In this document: positions 31,427 to 41,300 of the stretch, in pieces
Numbering within the stretch: the first letter of the stretch is position 1
Layout: each line of letters starts with the position of its first letter
From: Dehalococcoidia bacterium
GTDB lineage: Bacteria; Chloroflexota; Dehalococcoidia; Tepidiformales; Tepidiformaceae
Direction of reading: 5' to 3'
Assembly (NCBI GenBank): GCA_003104995.1
Contig: PQAO01000024.1
Location: 111,285-175,284 of the forward strand
DNA: 64,000 nucleotides
Translations under genes and position numbers: made by a program
Notes under the pieces: generated by a model
The model's database searches: none
Told to the model about the DNA's origin: nothing
The model's input: the letters and a program-made list of their open reading frames with translations, nothing else

Positions 31427-32893
31427 TTGAATCCCGACAGCGATAACCCGCGCGAGGCATGTGGCGTCTTTGGGGTGTACAGCCCCGGGGATGACGTCGC
31501 AAGGCTGACGTTCTACGGGCTGTATGCCCTCCAGCACCGGGGCCAGGAAAGCGCCGGGATCGCGACGAGCAACGGGACGGACTTCAGCCTCCGGACAGGG
31601 ATGGGACTGGTTTCGCAGGTCTTCGATGAGGAAGACCTCGCCTACCTCCGTGGACACATTTCGATTGGGCACACGCGCTACAGCACGTCGGGCGGATCGA
31701 TGGCGTGCAACGCGCAGCCGATCGTGGTGAACGATCGGCACAACGGCGAGCCGATCGCGCTCGCGCACAATGGGAACCTGACAAACGCCGAAGTAATCCG
31801 GGAGGACCTGGAGGCGCAGGGCATCCAGTTCGAATCGACCGCGGATAGCGAGGTCATCGCGCACCTGCTTTCGATGGCCCCCGCGGGCACGTGGGAAGAG
31901 CGCTTCCATTACGTGATGCGGCGGATCGAGGGCGCGTACAGCGTGGTGATCATGACGCGCGACCGGCTGTTCGCGATGCGCGACCCGATGGGCGTGCGTC
32001 CGCTGTGCATCGGAAAGATGGAGAACGGCTGGGTGGTGGCATCGGAGTCGTGCGCGCTCGAGCACCTGGGCGTACCGATGGAGCGCGAGGTGCAGCCAGG
32101 CGAGGTTGTCATGGTCGATGCCCAGGGAATGACGAGCTTCTTCCCGGTGGCGCCGGCCCGGAAGCGGGCCATCTGCACATTTGAATACACCTACTTCGCC
32201 CGCCCCGACAGCCGTCTTGGCGGGCAACTTGTCTACCTCGCGCGGGAAGCGATGGGCGCCCGGCTGGCGATGGAGCATCCCGTGGAGGCAGACATCGTGG
32301 TCGGGGTGCCCGATTCGGCCATCCCGGCGGCGATCGGGTACGCACGGGCAGCGGGGATCCCGTACCGCGAAGGGCTGGTGAAGAACCGCTACGTGGGACG
32401 GACGTTCATCCAGCCGGACCAGCGCATCCGCGAAGCAGGCGTGAGCCTGAAGTTCAACGCGCTCTCGGAAGTTCTGCGGGGCAAACGGGTGGTGCTGGTC
32501 GACGACAGCATCGTCCGGGGGACGACGACACCACGGGTGGTGAGCCTGGTGCGAAACGCGGGAGCGGCGGAGGTGCACATGCGCATCACGACGCCGCCGA
32601 TCGTCTCGCCGTGCTTCCTTGGCGTGGATATGGCGACGAAAGCCGAGCTCATTGCGGCCAACGAGAGCATCGAGGAGATCCGCGCGCACATCGGGGCGGA
32701 CTCGCTCGGGTTCCTGAGCCTCGACGGGCTGAACGCCTCAACGGGGCAGGCGCCAGAGGACCTCTGCAACGCGTGCTTCACCGGGGTATACCCGCTGAAC
32801 GTGCAGATGCAGATGGACCGGCTGGAGGCGCCCCGGGTGCGCGAGCCGGAACTCGTGGCAGCGGAAAGCCTGAACCGGGCCGGGCGGCCGTAG
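31427..32893 (+). CDS. purF: amidophosphoribosyltransferase
   Basis: A 488-aa enzyme that makes phosphoribosylamine from PRPP and glutamine, the first step of purine synthesis. The N-terminal nucleophile is Cys12 (EACGVFGVY) after a short propeptide; the glutaminase follows (LYALQHRGQESAGIA, GHTRYSTSG, AHNGNLTN). The PRPP site is VVLVDDSIVRGTT. Cys residues in the C-terminal half (IVSPCFLGVD, EDLCNACFTG) match the Fe-S-type PurF. The start is a TTG with CAGGAGGG about 10 nt upstream. Confidence 0.95.
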   Translation: MNPDSDNPREACGVFGVYSPGDDVARLTFYGLYALQHRGQESAGIATSNGTDFSLRTGMGLVSQVFDEEDLAYLRGHISIGHTRYSTSGGSMACNAQPIVVNDRHNGEPIALAHNGNLTNAEVIREDLEAQGIQFESTADSEVIAHLLSMAPAGTWEERFHYVMRRIEGAYSVVIMTRDRLFAMRDPMGVRPLCIGKMENGWVVASESCALEHLGVPMEREVQPGEVVMVDAQGMTSFFPVAPARKRAICTFEYTYFARPDSRLGGQLVYLAREAMGARLAMEHPVEADIVVGVPDSAIPAAIGYARAAGIPYREGLVKNRYVGRTFIQPDQRIREAGVSLKFNALSEVLRGKRVVLVDDSIVRGTTTPRVVSLVRNAGAAEVHMRITTPPIVSPCFLGVDMATKAELIAANESIEEIRAHIGADSLGFLSLDGLNASTGQAPEDLCNACFTGVYPLNVQMQMDRLEAPRVREPELVAAESLNRAGRP

Positions 32894-32898
32894 GCTAA

Positions 32899-33306
32899 AT
32901 GGGGCAGCCGGCCGGCGGCGAGAGCACGGTCAACCTGATCCTGTACGTGCGCGACCAGGCGGCCGCGACGGCGTTCTACCGGCGAGTGCTGGGCGAGCCA
33001 TCGCTCGATGTCCCGGGCATGACCGAGTTTCCACTTGGGCCGGGCACGGTGCTGGGACTGATGCCTGAGGCCGGGATCCGGCAACTCCTGGGCGACGCAA
33101 TCCCAGACCCGGCCGGCGGGGCCGGTATCCCGCGCGCTGAACTATATCTGCGGGTGGATGACCCCGGCACATACCACGCGCGTGCGCTCCAGGCGGGCGC
33201 CCGCGAACTGAGCCCGCTGACCGCGCGGGATTGGGGCGACGAGGCTGCCTATTCGCAGGACCCCGACGGGCACGTGCTGGCGTTCGCGCGGAAGCTCGAA
33301 GCCTGA
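32899..33306 (+). CDS. VOC (glyoxalase/bleomycin-resistance) family protein
   Basis: A 135-aa protein of paired beta-alpha-beta-beta-beta modules: NLILYVRDQAAATAFYRRVL, FPLGPGTVLGLMPEAG, RAELYLRVDDPGTYHARALQ, GDEAAYSQDPDGHVLAFARK. The Asp-Pro-Asp-Gly-His motif is the usual end of the second module. Substrate unknown. It lies 5 nt after purF, so it may be co-transcribed. Confidence 0.8.
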   Translation: MGQPAGGESTVNLILYVRDQAAATAFYRRVLGEPSLDVPGMTEFPLGPGTVLGLMPEAGIRQLLGDAIPDPAGGAGIPRAELYLRVDDPGTYHARALQAGARELSPLTARDWGDEAAYSQDPDGHVLAFARKLEA

Positions 33307-33309
33307 CCG

Positions 33310-34410
33310 TTACTGCATGAACTCGGCGGAATCGAGGTCGAAGACGGCTTCGGCGTAGCGGCTGAACATCCGGTCCATCAACTCGCGGCCACGGTCATTC
33401 AGCGTCTCGGGGTCGACATCGGCCGCACCGGTGACCATGTAGCCGATGAGCACGAGGGCGGCCTTGCGGTAGTCGCGCCAGGCGTCGTCGAAGGAGTAGC
33501 CGGTTACGCCGTTTTTGCAGAGCGCTTCGTGGTAGGCGCGCATGAGGTCGACCTGGTTGGCGCGGCGGACCTCCGGATCGAAGTTGCCGGCGAGGAAGTA
33601 GGCAATGTCCCACTGGGGGATGGAGCGGAAGGGGAGCTGCCAGTCGATGACCGCGAGCGGCGGGTCCTGGGGCTCCTGGCCGAACAGCATGTTATCGAGC
33701 CGGTAGTCGCCGTGGACCATCGTGACGGCATCCGCGGCAAGGCCTTCGACGAGGCGCTGGTAGTCATCGGCGAACCGGTCGACGAGCTGGCGGACCTCGG
33801 GAGCAATGAGGTGGCCGTAGATAGCATCAAAGGCAGGAATGGCCTGGCGGAAGGCCACTTCGAGGAAGAGGAAGTAGGGGTCGCCGGCGCCCGGGAGCCA
33901 TGCGGCGAAGTCCTGGAGGCGCGGGCTGTTCCACCAGCGGGCGTGGAGGCCGGCGGCTGCCTCCATGGCGAGGCGGGCTTCGTCGATGGAGCACGAAGCG
34001 AGCTGGTTGCCGGGGCGCATCGTGGCAAAGTCCTCCAGGAGGAGGGCGAAGGTCTCGGTGGAGGGGTCGCCGTGGAGGTAGTAGCAGCGGGGGATGCGCA
34101 TCGGCGTTTCAGCGGCGGCGAAGGTGAAGAAGGCGTTCTCGCGCTGGTAGAGGCCGAGGGTGGTGCCGAGGTGGCGGAAGCCATCGTTGGCAGTCGGCAC
34201 TTTTGAGATGACGCTGGCGGGAGCGGCCGCGGCGGGCCGGTCGTAGGTGAGGCTCAGGCGGGCGACTTCGCCAAGGAAGCCAACGCCCTCGCCGATGATC
34301 TGGATGCCGGCATGGACGATGGAGGCCCCATCACGGACGTCCTCCGGGAGCACTTCATTCAGCCAGGCGGATGTGATTTCGGTGGCGGTTCGCGGGACAG
34401 GCAGCGGCAT
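33310..34410 (-). CDS. phosphotransferase family protein (APH-like kinase)
   Basis: A 366-aa aminoglycoside-phosphotransferase-fold protein: ISKVP Lys region, LLLEDFATM hinge, catalytic loop MVHGDYRLDNMLF and metal motif AVIDWQLPFRS. Its length and EAAAGLHARWW match the APH group that includes acyl-CoA-linked and DUF1679-like kinases rather than true antibiotic resistance enzymes. Substrate unknown. Start at 34410 has a GAGGG site. Single gene, converging on the VOC gene with a 3-nt gap. Confidence 0.85.
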   Translation of the reverse strand: MPLPVPRTATEITSAWLNEVLPEDVRDGASIVHAGIQIIGEGVGFLGEVARLSLTYDRPAAAAPASVISKVPTANDGFRHLGTTLGLYQRENAFFTFAAAETPMRIPRCYYLHGDPSTETFALLLEDFATMRPGNQLASCSIDEARLAMEAAAGLHARWWNSPRLQDFAAWLPGAGDPYFLFLEVAFRQAIPAFDAIYGHLIAPEVRQLVDRFADDYQRLVEGLAADAVTMVHGDYRLDNMLFGQEPQDPPLAVIDWQLPFRSIPQWDIAYFLAGNFDPEVRRANQVDLMRAYHEALCKNGVTGYSFDDAWRDYRKAALVLIGYMVTGAADVDPETLNDRGRELMDRMFSRYAEAVFDLDSAEFMQ

Positions 34411-34615
34411 CGATCAAACCCTCTGGCGCGAGAGGGTGCCCGGCGCGAGGGGGCGGGGGTGATGCGCGGCATCATATCCGGCCGGGGCCTGACTTGTTAG
34501 CCGCGATTCCGGCGGGCAGGTTCGCGCCAGCGCCCGGGGCGGCGGGCGGTACGGGCGGTCAACGCCGACGCGCCGTTGGTAGTGGACTCGGGGAGCATCG
34601 CGTAAGGTGGTTCGC

Positions 34616-35305
34616 ATGGGAGTCTTGCAGGAGATCCGGGCGGACCTTAGGGCGGCGATGGAGCATGACCCGGCGGCACGGAACGCAGCGGAAGTGGCCC
34701 TGTTCTACCCGGGGTTCCACGCTCGAATGGCGCACCGGCTGGCGAACGCTTTGCATCGCCGGGGCGTGCCATTGCTGCCTCGCGGGATCATGCACCTGGC
34801 GCGATTCCTCACAGGGATCGAGATCCACCCCGGGGCGACCATTGGGAGGCGGTTCTTCATCGACCACGGCATGGGCGTCGTCATCGGCGAGACCACGGAG
34901 ATTGGCGACGATGTCATGATCTACCAGGGCGTAACGCTCGGGGGGACGAGCACCCGCCGGGTAAAACGGCATCCAACACTGCGAGACCGGGTGGTCGTGG
35001 GCGCGGGAGCGAAAGTAATCGGCGCTATCGAGGTGGGGGAGAACGCGCGCATCGGGGCGGGGAGCGTGGTGGTGACGAACGTGCCGGCGAACGCGACGGT
35101 GGTGGGCGTACCCGGGCATATCGTGGCCTTTCACGATGATTCGAACGGGGCGATCCAGCGGTTGCCGGACCCGGAGTGGGAGCGGCTGAACGAGCTGGAC
35201 CGGCGGATGGAGGAGCTGCACGAACTGGTCGCCCACCTCGAAGAGCACATTGGCGGGTTGCATTCGAGCGAGCACGGCGAGCCCTCGCGCATGCGGGCCG
35301 ACTGA
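34616..35305 (+). CDS. cysE: serine O-acetyltransferase
   Basis: A 229-aa left-handed beta-helix acetyltransferase that acetylates serine for cysteine synthesis. The hexapeptide region runs from [20 protein letters not shown] through [27 protein letters not shown] and [20 protein letters not shown]. The N-terminal helical domain is short, as in the compact Gram-positive type. A C-terminal coiled segment ([20 protein letters not shown]) follows. TAAGGT ends 7 nt before the ATG. Confidence 0.9.
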   Translation: MGVLQEIRADLRAAMEHDPAARNAAEVALFYPGFHARMAHRLANALHRRGVPLLPRGIMHLARFLTGIEIHPGATIGRRFFIDHGMGVVIGETTEIGDDVMIYQGVTLGGTSTRRVKRHPTLRDRVVVGAGAKVIGAIEVGENARIGAGSVVVTNVPANATVVGVPGHIVAFHDDSNGAIQRLPDPEWERLNELDRRMEELHELVAHLEEHIGGLHSSEHGEPSRMRAD

Positions 35306-35311
35306 GAGCGG

Positions 35312-35476
35312 ATGATGGAACGGTGGGAGCGGCGCGCTCAGAAGCTGGATGCGAAGCGGCGGCGGATGCGGGTGACTGGCCGGGGGCTGGTCACCACGGA
35401 ACCGCTGGCAGTACAGAAGCGGCTCAAGAAGATGCAGGAAGCGGCGCAGTCGCGCCGGGGGAAGAAGCGGAAGTAG
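35312..35476 (+). CDS. 54-aa basic protein downstream of cysE
   Basis: ATG at 35312, 6 nt after the cysE stop, opens a 54-codon frame rich in Arg and Lys (MMERWERRAQKLDAKRRRMR, ending SRRGKKRK). It is helical, has no Cys and ends exactly at a terminator stem. Too short to place in a family; a nucleic-acid- or ribosome-binding role is only a guess. The close spacing and the terminator just after support a real gene. Confidence 0.55.
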   Translation: MMERWERRAQKLDAKRRRMRVTGRGLVTTEPLAVQKRLKKMQEAAQSRRGKKRK

Positions 35477-35507
35477 GCCGGGCAAGAACGCACTCACCCG
35501 GCCTTTT
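35476..35507. terminator. terminator after cysE and the small basic gene
   Basis: GGCCGGG (35476-35482) pairs with CCCGGCC (35497-35503) over a 14-nt loop, followed by TTTT. Lies between convergent genes, so it may serve both. Confidence 0.65.
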
Positions 35508-35513
35508 GGGATC

Positions 35514-36392
35514 CTATGGAAGCGGAACGTCCAGTCCGCGCGTGGCGATGATCCAGTAGCGCTGGCCGGGCCTGAGTTCGGGGAGGGTCTGGAGCTTGGG
35601 ATCGAGGGCAGGGCTCCAGCGGAGCCAGGCGCCAGTCGCCTCGTCGTACGCATAGATGACAGACACCCAGTGGGCGACGGAGCGGAAAGCGGACCCCGGG
35701 CTCGTCGCGGCGCCCCGCCAGGTGATGAGGTTGGAACCCGGTGAGACAGCCAGGCTGGCGGTGGACACCGGCGCCGGGGGCGGCGCTGCGGGCCGTGGCG
35801 GGGCGGCAGGGGGTGGGGGCGGCGGCGGGGTTGGTGCCGGGGGCAGCGGGGTTGGCGCGGCGGGTGCGGCATCGCCGCCCGCGTACCCGAAGTCGGTCAC
35901 CCAGTACCAGCCGTAGCGGGAGCCTTCGACGTAGACGCGGGCGATACCGATGGTGGCGAAGTCTTTTGCGAGCATGACATCGCGGTGGGAGGAAGAGGCG
36001 ATCCAGGCATCGAGGGCCCACTGGGCGCCGGAGCGGTTCGTGCCGGCCGCGAGGTTTTCGCCGCCGGGGATGGCGTAGCCACAGTCGGGCATGCGCTGCC
36101 ACGGCGAACGGCCGAGCGAGTCGCTATGGGCCAGGCCGGAGCGGGTAGAGAGGTCGTAGGCCATCCAGGTGGCGGCCCTCGTCAATGCTGGCGAGATCGT
36201 GAGCGCCGGGGCGTTGTTCCGGGCGCGGTAGTCGTTGATCAGGCGAAGGAAAGCCTGCTCTTCGTCATCGACCGTGAGGTCGTCAACGGCACAGTTGGAC
36301 AGGGCGTGGGCGGCGGTGGGGCGGTCCGCAGTCCACGAGACGGCGCTCACGGCAATGAATGCGACGAGCGCCCATGAGAGTTTCCGCAACAC
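35514..36392 (-). CDS. secreted CAP-domain (SCP/PR1) protein with proline-rich linker
   Basis: A 292-aa protein with a signal peptide (LSWALVAFIAVSAVSWT). The CAP domain (about residues 45-175) has LRLINDYRARNNAPALTISP, GLAHSDSLGRSPWQRM, GENLAAGTNRS and SSSHRDVMLAKDFATIGIAR. A Pro/Ala-rich linker of about 45 residues joins it to a C-terminal beta domain (LAVSPGSNLITWRGAATSPG, ending LRPGQRYWIIATRGLDV) seen as a repeated extracellular module in Chloroflexota. The GTG at 36392 has GGGAGG upstream. Confidence 0.8.
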   Translation of the reverse strand: MLRKLSWALVAFIAVSAVSWTADRPTAAHALSNCAVDDLTVDDEEQAFLRLINDYRARNNAPALTISPALTRAATWMAYDLSTRSGLAHSDSLGRSPWQRMPDCGYAIPGGENLAAGTNRSGAQWALDAWIASSSHRDVMLAKDFATIGIARVYVEGSRYGWYWVTDFGYAGGDAAPAAPTPLPPAPTPPPPPPPAAPPRPAAPPPAPVSTASLAVSPGSNLITWRGAATSPGSAFRSVAHWVSVIYAYDEATGAWLRWSPALDPKLQTLPELRPGQRYWIIATRGLDVPLP

Positions 36393-36525
36393 AACATCCT
36401 CCCGGGGGCCACCAAACCGACCCTAGGAGGCGAACCGGGTTGGAACGACCGGGATAACCCCTATTTGCTGTAAACGGAGTGCAAAAAGTTAGAGCCACGT
36501 ATGAATGTGGAGCAGCTGATCGCGC

Positions 36526-37494
36526 CTACGACCCGGGCGGGTTCGGACTGCCGAGGTGTTCGAAGGCGACGGCGGCGGCGCCGAGAAGGCCCGCATCGTC
36601 ACCGAGTTCGCTCAGGCGGATGAGGGTGCCGGCGGCGGGGCCGTAGGCGAGCGAGTACATGGCCTCGCGGGCCGGGCCGAGCAGCATCTCGCCCATGGAG
36701 AGCAGTCCGCCGCTGAGCGTAACGCAGTCGGGGTTGAGGACGTTGACGAGGCTGCCGAGGGCGAGGCCGAGAATGTGGCCGCCATGGCGAATCTCTGCTT
36801 CGCAGACGGTGTCGCCCCTCGTGGCGGCGGCGGAGAGGTGGGCGGCGGTGGGTGGCTCACCGGCGGCGATTTCCTCGAGGATGGCGGATTTGCCCTGCTG
36901 GATGATGCGGCGGGCGCGCTCCGCGAAGGCGACGCCGCTGACCATGGCCTCGAGGCAGCCGCGAGAGCCGCAGTTACAGCGGGGGCCGGCGGGGTCGACG
37001 ATGATATGGCCAATTTCGCCGGCGAGGCCTTTTGCGCCGCGGTAGAGGCGCCGATCGATGACGATGCCGCCACCGATGCCGGTGCCGAGGGTGGCGTGGA
37101 GGAGGTGGCGCGTGCCGCGGCCCGCGCCGAAACGGAATTCGCCGAGGGCGGCGGCACTGGCGTCGTTCTCGATGTAGGCGGGGATGCCAAGCCGCTCAGC
37201 GGCCGGAGTGGTCAGGACCAGGTTGCGGAAGCCGGGGATATTGGGGGCGAGGATGACCTTGCCCTCTTCGGCGTTGATGAGCCCGGCGGTGGCAATGCAG
37301 GCAGCGACCGGTGCTTCGCCCGATGCCTCAACTGCCCCGGCGAGGAGTTCGACGACCTGGACGATGACTCCCTCGGGGGTGGCCTCGGCGGGGGTCGGGT
37401 GGTCATAGCGGTAAAGGATGGCGCCTTCCTCGGAGACGATGGCGGCGCGGAGGTTGGTGCCGCCGAAGTCGGCCGCGAGAACGGTACGATTCAT
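36526..37494 (-). CDS. ROK family sugar kinase (glucokinase-like)
   Basis: A 322-aa kinase: ATP loop AADFGGTNLRAAIVS, ENDASAAALGEFRFGAG with the catalytic Asp, LGTGIGGGIVIDRRLYRG, and the ROK zinc motif GHIIVDPAGPRCNCGSRGCL, then E. No N-terminal HTH, so it is an enzyme rather than a repressor. Glucose or another hexose is the likely substrate. TAAAGT ends 6 nt before the ATG. Confidence 0.9.
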   Translation of the reverse strand: MNRTVLAADFGGTNLRAAIVSEEGAILYRYDHPTPAEATPEGVIVQVVELLAGAVEASGEAPVAACIATAGLINAEEGKVILAPNIPGFRNLVLTTPAAERLGIPAYIENDASAAALGEFRFGAGRGTRHLLHATLGTGIGGGIVIDRRLYRGAKGLAGEIGHIIVDPAGPRCNCGSRGCLEAMVSGVAFAERARRIIQQGKSAILEEIAAGEPPTAAHLSAAATRGDTVCEAEIRHGGHILGLALGSLVNVLNPDCVTLSGGLLSMGEMLLGPAREAMYSLAYGPAAGTLIRLSELGDDAGLLGAAAVAFEHLGSPNPPGS

Positions 37495-37500
37495 GGCATC

Positions 37501-37506
37501 ACTTTA
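37501..37506 (-). promoter_or_regulatory. leaderless-type -10 element of the ROK kinase gene
   Basis: TAAAGT on the minus strand ends 6 nt before the ATG at 37494. Confidence 0.4.
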
Positions 37507-37550
37507 GCGAAGGCGGGCGGGATAGACGAAACGGGACGGTTGCGAAGGCC

Positions 37551-38003
37551 GTGCGGGTAGGGCAGGCTCGCGAGGTGTTCGAACGATGGCAGGTGGCGTT
37601 GCTGCAGGAGTGCCGGGTGGCGCGGCTGGGGACGATCGCTCCCGACGGCCGGCCGCGGCTCGTGCCGGTGTGTTACGCGGTTTCGGGCGGGGCAATGGTT
37701 GTCGCGGTGGATGAGAAGCCGAAACGGGGTGGCCGGCTGGCGCGGCTACGCGACATCGCCCGCGACCCGCGGGTGACCCTGCTGGTGGACCGGTACGAGG
37801 ACGACTGGACGCGGCTCGCGTGGTTACGCATCGAGGGGCGGGCGGCCGTGCTGGAGCGGGGCGCCGGGCACCCGGCAGGGCTCGAAGCGTTGCGCGCGAG
37901 GTACTCGCAGTATGGGGAGATGGGGCTCGAAGCGTTGCCGCTGATCGTGGTTACCCCGGAGAGGGTGGTGGGCTGGCGATGGGGCGGAGATGCGGGGACT
38001 TAA
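37551..38003 (+). CDS. PPOX-class F420-dependent protein (TIGR03668-like)
   Basis: A 150-aa split-barrel protein: LLQECRVARLGTIAPDGRPR, LVPVCYAVSGGAMVVAVDEK, PKRGGRLARLRDIARDPRVT, LLVDRYEDDWTRLAWLRIEG. This run matches the F420-binding group of the pyridoxamine-phosphate-oxidase-like family. Substrate unknown. GTG start; divergent from the ROK gene. Confidence 0.85.
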   Translation: MRVGQAREVFERWQVALLQECRVARLGTIAPDGRPRLVPVCYAVSGGAMVVAVDEKPKRGGRLARLRDIARDPRVTLLVDRYEDDWTRLAWLRIEGRAAVLERGAGHPAGLEALRARYSQYGEMGLEALPLIVVTPERVVGWRWGGDAGT

Positions 38004-38173
38004 CGGGCGGGCCTGGAGCGCCCGCGGCTGGTCCGATGCCAGAGGCCAGCCAGCAGGACGCTGACGGCGACGATGAGGGCAATCTCAACTGTCCCGAGCG
38101 CTCCAAAGACCATGCCGGCGAGCGTGAGTAGCACGACGAGCACAGCCGCCCGCCAGGCAATGCCGAGCACCAT
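38000..38173 (-). CDS. small two-helix membrane protein
   Basis: 57 aa, MVLGIAWRAAVLVVLLTLAG, a second helix (VEIALIVAVSVLLAGLW) and a basic tail (HRTSRGRSRPAR). GGGAGG lies 8 nt before the ATG. Overlaps the end of the PPOX gene by 4 nt on the opposite strand. Function unknown. Confidence 0.55.
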   Translation of the reverse strand: MVLGIAWRAAVLVVLLTLAGMVFGALGTVEIALIVAVSVLLAGLWHRTSRGRSRPAR

Positions 38174-38320
38174 GATTGTGTCCTCCCGCACCCGAACGGA
38201 TGCACGGACGGTGCACGAGAACCGGGGGGCCTGTCAATTGGTTCGTGGGTCCTGGATCGCGAGTTGGCCGTGCGTCGATGCTGGTCGGCCCAGGCCAGGC
38301 GAAATCGTCCGCCCGGACCT

Positions 38321-41300
38321 TCAGGATAGAGCGGCGCGGTAGCGTTCGAGGATGCGCTGGAGTTCGGCTTCGGGGTCGCGGTACCAGGCGGGGGCGTGGA
38401 CGCGGTGGACCTGCCAGCCCATGCGCTTGAGGACGCCCGTGTGGCCGAGGTCGCGGTCACGGCAGGCGGGGGCGGTGAAGTAGGTGGGGCCGTCGCATTC
38501 GACGGCGAGGACGAAGCGTTCGGGGTCCTGGGGGTGGCGGACGGCAATGTCGACGCGGTAGCCACCAACGCCGACCTGGGGGACGCACTGGAGGCCCTGC
38601 GCTTCGAGGGCGGTACGGACGACCTGTTCGAAGGGGCGCGGAGGGGACGCGGCGGTGACGGCAGTGGCGGGCAGGGCGGCCGGGCCGCGTTCGGCGTAAT
38701 CGAGGTAGTCGCGGAGGCGGAGGGTGCCGGTGGAGGAGGTGCGAGCGGGGTCGATGTCGGTTGAGCGGATGGAGGAGACGACCACGGTCTTCCACTTGGC
38801 GCGGGTGACCGCGACGTTGAGGCGGCGCTCGCCCTTTTCCTGGCCGAGCGGGCCGAAGTTGAGGATCATGCGGCCATCGGCGTCCTTGCCGTAACCGACG
38901 CTGAGGATCATGACGTCGGACTCGTCGCCCTGGACGGTTTCGAGGTTGCGGACGAGGCCGCCGGAATCGAGCCAGCGGCGGATGGCCTCGTCGGAGGAGG
39001 CGGCCTGATCGAGCTGCTGGACGATCTCCTGCTGCTGCGCGAGGGACATGGCCGTGATGGCCACCTGCTTCTGGAAGTCGGAGGCCTGGAGCTCGGCGCG
39101 GAGGACTTCGATGGCGCGGAGGGCCTCGGCGGGGTTGGCGCGGGTGCCGCCGCGGCCGTAGATCGCGTCGGCGACGAGTTCGAAGCGGACACCGGACTCG
39201 GGACGGTCGCCCCAGGCGTCGGGGAAGGCGATCAGGCGGCCGTCGTAGAAGAAGACGTTGGAGAAGGCGATGAGCGACTCATCGCGGGAGCGGTAATGGG
39301 CGCGGAGCATGGTGGAGGGCATGATCGGCGCCGCCTCGTCGAGGATGCTTTCGAAGGTGACGTCTTCTTCTTCGGGGCCGTTTTCGGAGAGAGGGGCAAT
39401 TTCCTTGTTGAAGAAGTTGGTCGGGGGCATCTGGCGGGAGTCGCCGACGATGATGGCCTGGGGGGCGAGACTGAGGGCGACGACCATGTCGGGCGTTGGG
39501 ATCATGCTGGCTTCATCGACGATGACGGCGTCGAACTGGTAGGTGCGGCCATCTTCGTGGCAGAGGTACTGGGCGGCGGCGAGGGGGCTCATGAAGAGGG
39601 CTGGTTTGAGGAGCTGGATGGCCTCGCGGGCGTTTCCGAGCATGGTGCGGAGGGCGGGGCGGCGCTTGGCGCGCGCGTACTTCACCAGCGGAGCCATCGC
39701 TGCCCCGTTGACGCTCCGCGGACGGCGGGAGCGGACCTCGGCGAGGACCGCGGAACGCGCCCAGCCGATCATCTCGGCATCGATGCGGGCGAAGGAGTCG
39801 ACGAGGCGCTGGTGCTGGTCGGGGGTGATGGCGAGGTCGCCCTGCATGGCGTGGCCGGCCCAGGCGGCATAGACCGAGGCTCGCAGGGCGGACTCCATCG
39901 CGCCATGGGCAGACGTGTCGGCCAGGAGCGCGACTACGGCCGGGCGCAGGCCGAGGGCCTCGAGGCGGGCGAGGACCGCGGCGATCTCGGTAGCGACCGG
40001 GAGCGCATCGATATTGACCAGGAGCGCGGATGCCCATGCCGAGAGTTCGCTTACAGGCGCCGAAGCGGGGGTTGCGGAGCCGAAGGCGCCGGTGGCGACG
40101 GCGAGCGCGGATTGCAGGCCCGACTCCAGCTCGCGGAGTGCGCTCGCGGTTGCTCCTTCGTCGCGCGTTTCGAGGTAGCCGGCGGCCAGGTAGTGCTTCA
40201 GGTGGCTGCGGGCGCTGTAGAAGCCGGGGTTGAGGAAGCGGAGGAACGAGGCTGACTTTCTGCGGTAGACCGCAACCTGTTCGAGCCGGGCGGCCAGTTC
40301 GCCGATGGCCGCCAGCGAGAGCGCGGGCGCGGCGGGGACAGTTGGCCCGAGGACGGATGTGGCGGCCCGGGTGGCACCGGGTTCCGCGCCAGCCAGGATT
40401 TCCAGGGCTGCGCGGAGCTGGCCGTGCCGGGCGGCGTCGTACGCCGTCCAGCGAAGGGCAGACCAGGGGCCGGCCATGACGGCCAGCTCGTGGGGTTTGA
40501 AGGCGTCGAGCGACTTCGCCTCATCGAGCACGTCATCGAGCCAGAAGCGGCTGCAGCCATCGATGGAGGGGACATCAGCGAGGTCGCGGCGGGCGGAGGC
40601 AAGGAGCGCAGCCGTGCCGATGATGTCGTAGGCGGAAGTCCAGCCGCCTTCGCCGAGCGGGCGTGCGAGCGCGGCGGCGTAGGCGTTCAGGCGCTGGCGG
40701 ATTTCGCCGTAGCGCCGGGGGAGGGCGGCATCGGGCGGCGGGAGGGGCGAGCCGGCGTCGAGGGTATCGATGATCTCCTTGATGACCTGGGCCTTGGCGT
40801 CGGCGCGGCTCTTTGCGCCAGCGTTGGCAGCCAGGTGGAGGCATGCCTCGGCGAGGCCGGCCTTTGCCAGGTTCTCGAGGACGACTTCGCGGGCGACACG
40901 CTTTTCGGCGACGAAGAGGACGCGGCGGCCCTGGGCCATGAGCTCGGCCATGATATTGGTGATGGTCTGGCTCTTGCCGGTGCCGGGCGGGCCCTCGATG
41001 ACGAAGCTCTGGCCCGCGGCGGCCATGCCGACAGCCTCAAGCTGGTAGGCATCGGCGTCGACGACAGGGCGGAGGGAGCCGGGCGGGTAATCCGAATCGA
41101 CATCGCTCGCGCCGGGCTCTTCCGGGCGGGGAAGGGGCTCCTCTCCGGCGATGGCGCGGAGGATGGGGTGGGCCGCCAGGCGGTGGAGGGAGCGGTCGAT
41201 CTCCTCGACCATGGCGAGCTTGGCGAAAGAAAAGACATCGACGACGGGCTCCTCCTCTTCGACAAACCAGCCATCCTGTTTGGCGACCACCTGGCGAGCG

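Noticed and set aside
31421..31440. T-loop-like GGGTTTGAATCCC, suggesting a tRNA
   Set aside because: No acceptor, D or anticodon arms around it; it is the purF start region.
31109..32689. 526-codon minus-strand frame opposite purF
   Set aside because: PurF is certain on the plus strand; the minus frame is Arg/His/Pro-rich and shows no domain.
33310..34410. Aminoglycoside resistance gene
   Set aside because: The kinase fold is clear, but its length and motifs fit the broad APH family, and nothing points to antibiotics.
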